Assembly (NCBI RefSeq): GCF_002233675.1
Contig: NZ_NMUQ01000001.1
Location: 2,491,005 to 2,555,004, forward strand
Source of the DNA: Paenibacillus herberti
Lineage (GTDB): Bacteria; Bacillota; Bacilli; Paenibacillales; Paenibacillaceae
Reading direction: 5' to 3'
Length of the DNA: 64,000 nt
The notes below the pieces were generated by a model. It searched no databases, was not told where the DNA came from, and saw only the letters and a list, made by a program, of their open reading frames with translations. Below are positions 62,087 to 64,000 of this stretch, in pieces. A program made the position numbers and the translations under genes. Each line of letters starts with the position of its first letter. Within the stretch, counting starts at the first letter, position 1.

Positions 62087-63661
62087 ATGGACCGTATCAA
62101 CTTAAATAAAGATGCTCTACTATCATATAGGCCGCATAACGCTGATCTTTGCAAGCCTTGCCAAAAAACGAGAAAACCCTGCCTCGTCACTTTTACGCCT
62201 CTTCAAGCGGATATTTTTGAGGGGTTGCTCGATAATTTGGCGACTGCTATATCAAACTCGTTTATTCCGCCAGCAGGACCGCTCCCAGCTGTACTGAAAG
62301 TACTGCAAAATCTGATTGTTGAATTGCCTCTTACACTGAGCGCTCAGGCCGATCTGCTTGCGGCCACGGAGCTGGCTATTAACGCCTATCAGCAATCGGA
62401 CGGGTGGAGTTCCGCCGCTGTAGCTTCGACTCAGGTGGTGCTGACAGATCTGTACAGCCTCAGCCTGGTCGCATGTGTCTCCAGTACCGTCAAGGATGGG
62501 TGGGTCATTCGAGTTAGACTCGCCGAAACCAATCTGGCTGGAATTGAGAACTTCGTCCCTCCTGCTATTTCTGGAACGAACCTTTTCTTTGACGGTGGCA
62601 ATCAAGTTATGGCTCTACTCTTCAATAGCCGCACGGGTCTTCCAACGGAAGGGGCGATAGCAGGAACCGGCTTTGTATCCAAAAGTATCCCCGTAACCAC
62701 GAGTATTCCCACCGTAAATACTTCGATTGTACTAGCCGACAATCTCGGGGGAAACAATTATGCTTTTTCTATGCCCCGGGCAGGAACGATTACGGCGATG
62801 TCCGCCAGCTTCTTCCCAAATAACCTTGTTGTAAACGGTCCTCCTATTACGATCGTGGCTCAGCTATGCCGATCCCTTCCCGGCTCGTCTCCTTATAGTC
62901 CATTTGTTACTATTCCAGGAACCGTAATACAACTAGTTCCAAACTTATCAGGAAATGTCAACGGAATTGGACTTGGAGGCAGCCTAACCGGACTCAATAT
63001 TTCCCTCAGTCAGGAAGATCGCGTCATTCTTTTATTCACAGTCACATCGAGCGCCAACTCAGGTGCAGATCCTACGACCATCCTGGGTACCGGGGGCGGT
63101 ACGATCACGATTGAACCCGTAAATGCGCCTCCCACTTCAGCTGGACCCATTATTCCGTTTGCCAGCCATTTGCCGTTAAATCTGAATGTTACTACTCAAG
63201 GCGAACCAACCACCTCTGGAATAATCGGCTTTGGGTTCAGCGATAACCAACCGTTCCAATCATTTGGAGCGTCGATCCTTGTAGATCCACAAATGATCAA
63301 ATTCACCTCTGCCAACCAGGGTGGTGGAACAATTACTTCAGTTGCGGCTTACTTCGGTGTTGAAAGCAATCAAACGCTGGAACAACCCGTTTCGATCTTT
63401 GTAGAAGTGTACCGGTATTCAGCTTCAACCAGTGTAGCTACTCCGATAACTGTATCGCAATTTACACTTCCTCTTTTGCAGTTCGGAACATATACAACAA
63501 CTTCCCCTGGCATTCATCGCATCGTAACCGGACTCAGCATCCCGGTCAACGATGGGGACCGCTTTGTTATGGTGTTTACTCCCCTGAGCTCCGGACCAAC
63601 AACTGGCGGGGTAATTGGCTGGGCGAGCGGCGGCATATCCGTCACGCCTAGTTCAGGTTGA
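62087..63661 (+). CDS. BclB-domain array protein 16 (524 aa)
   Basis: This is the last intact member, of the protein 10 subgroup. The head MDRINLNKDALLSYRPHNAD is followed by LCKPCQKTRKPC. The helical domain reads LATAISNSFIPPAGPLPAVL, close to protein 10 at this point. Beta domain 1 keeps AQLCRSLP but has lost the second cysteine (IGLGGSL). Beta domain 2 has PQMIKFTSANQGGGTITSVA, different from the PLINGFTSP form of its relatives. It ends GWASGGISVTPSSG. Confidence 0.75.
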   Translation: MDRINLNKDALLSYRPHNADLCKPCQKTRKPCLVTFTPLQADIFEGLLDNLATAISNSFIPPAGPLPAVLKVLQNLIVELPLTLSAQADLLAATELAINAYQQSDGWSSAAVASTQVVLTDLYSLSLVACVSSTVKDGWVIRVRLAETNLAGIENFVPPAISGTNLFFDGGNQVMALLFNSRTGLPTEGAIAGTGFVSKSIPVTTSIPTVNTSIVLADNLGGNNYAFSMPRAGTITAMSASFFPNNLVVNGPPITIVAQLCRSLPGSSPYSPFVTIPGTVIQLVPNLSGNVNGIGLGGSLTGLNISLSQEDRVILLFTVTSSANSGADPTTILGTGGGTITIEPVNAPPTSAGPIIPFASHLPLNLNVTTQGEPTTSGIIGFGFSDNQPFQSFGASILVDPQMIKFTSANQGGGTITSVAAYFGVESNQTLEQPVSIFVEVYRYSASTSVATPITVSQFTLPLLQFGTYTTTSPGIHRIVTGLSIPVNDGDRFVMVFTPLSSGPTTGGVIGWASGGISVTPSSG

Positions 63662-63786
63662 CGGAATATAAGGACCATCCGCAAGTCAGATTCATGACCT
63701 ACGACTGGCCCTTATCCATGAGCAAAGGCGATTAATTTCAATTCTCCGATTGATGGCGGAAGGATCGACAGCGAGGTTTTAGCAGA

Positions 63787-63825
63787 ACAAGCGGAGGCAT
63801 CTTTATCGAGCTCAATTTCGATTAA
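63787..63825 (+). pseudogene. C-terminal remnant of a protein-12-like gene
   Basis: AGCGGAGGCATC...GATTAA encodes SGGIFIELNFD and stop, matching only the unusual end of array protein 12 (SGGAFIELNSD). The rest of the gene is missing. The hairpin that follows also matches the one after gene 12. Confidence 0.7.
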
Positions 63826-63832
63826 GCGCAAA

Positions 63833-63877
63833 AAGGGGCTGGATGGCGTCATCTTCATGACGTCAGCCAGCCCCTTA
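63833..63877. terminator. Terminator at the end of the array
   Basis: AAGGGGCTGG and CCAGCCCCTT form the outer stem, with an inner GTCAT/ATGAC and loop CTTC. On the minus strand it is followed by TTTTTG, so it should also end the gene at 63903. Confidence 0.8.
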
Positions 63878-63902
63878 TGTTGGTGTACGGAATGCAATTC
63901 GC

Positions 63903-64000
63903 TTATTTGCTGTGCAGAATCTCAGGCGTTGTCAGCTGATCGTAGAAATCAACGATCTTGTCCTGTTTCTCGGAGCCACGAATTGCCATCGCAGAACGCG
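63903..64000 (-). CDS. 3' end of an unidentified gene (partial)
   Basis: The last 31 codons and TAA stop of a minus-strand gene that continues beyond the window. The visible residues are RSAMAIRGSEKQDKIVDFYD and then QLTTPEILHSK. The composition is that of a normal soluble protein, and a terminator with a good U-tract follows the stop. I do not recognise the family from this short piece. It marks the right border of the array, and the array probably expanded next to it. Confidence 0.6.
   Translation of the reverse strand, partial: RSAMAIRGSEKQDKIVDFYDQLTTPEILHSK

Noticed and set aside
37180-63661. CRISPR array or phage tail module
   Set aside because: The repeats are whole genes with diverged sequences, and the spacers are terminators and leaders. 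No cas, capsid, portal or tail gene is present.
37180-63661. Bacteriocin, adhesin or polymorphic toxin array
   Set aside because: There are no signal peptides, toxin domains, immunity genes or secretion motifs, and variation is spread along the proteins rather than in C-terminal cassettes.

Overview
The window looks like chromosome of a spore-forming Firmicute, most likely Paenibacillus or a close relative. The reasons are the strong AGGAGG-type ribosome binding sites with some TTG and GTG starts, a YesM/YesN-type two-component pair with an AraC output domain, intergenic repeats of a kind I associate with Paenibacillus, and many proteins carrying domains like the C-terminal domain of the exosporium glycoprotein BclB. 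No rRNA or tRNA gene was seen.

1-6.4 kb: a 51-bp tandem repeat and a 53-codon gene, then a 5-oxoproline (pyroglutamate) block on the minus strand. pxpC, pxpA and a gamma-glutamylcyclotransferase gene lie in one direction, the last two overlapping by ATGA. pxpB is separated from them by a divergent pair: an MmyB-type regulator and a FabF-like ketoacyl synthase, which share a promoter holding a 16-bp perfect palindrome. The cyclotransferase makes 5-oxoproline and PxpABC opens it to glutamate, so the block reads as a gamma-glutamyl peptide salvage route.

6.4-12.3 kb: a five-gene plus-strand operon: ABC ATPase, a large permease fused to an M1-peptidase-like extracellular domain without a zinc motif, an ECF sigma factor, a membrane protein and a second ATPase. 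It ends in a strong terminator.

12.3-23.4 kb: an AT-richer accessory stretch with an intergenic repeat element, a GNAT acetyltransferase, two almost identical inverted IS4-family elements (each with its own 9-bp target duplication), a nitroreductase, a SnoaL-like protein, an NmrA-like reductase, two TetR regulators, an XRE regulator and an MFS exporter.

23.5-28.4 kb: a VWA-domain lipoprotein candidate, small and hypothetical proteins, an amidoligase-family enzyme, a beta-helix gene fragment, a 56-residue membrane protein and a solitary IS end.

28.4-36.9 kb: a sugar-sensing and uptake block on the minus strand. Response regulator, histidine kinase and a sensor binding lipoprotein overlap by GTGA and ATGA and end in a terminator, followed by mglB, mglA and mglC.

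37.0-63.9 kb: the outstanding feature, a one-direction array of 16 intact paralogues of 502-543 residues plus two fragments. Each has a short, usually cysteine-rich head, a conserved helical domain of about 125 residues that I do not recognise, and two successive BclB-C-terminal-like beta domains. There is no collagen-like stalk, signal peptide or membrane segment. A repeated leader with a CATACAAATAATAC-like box precedes five transcription blocks, and GC-rich hairpins close several. The array shows mosaic genes, decayed copies and a duplicated end junction, so it appears to have grown by repeated duplication and recombination. I infer a stalkless family of spore-surface (exosporium or outer coat) proteins. 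The window ends in the 3' part of an unidentified minus-strand gene.
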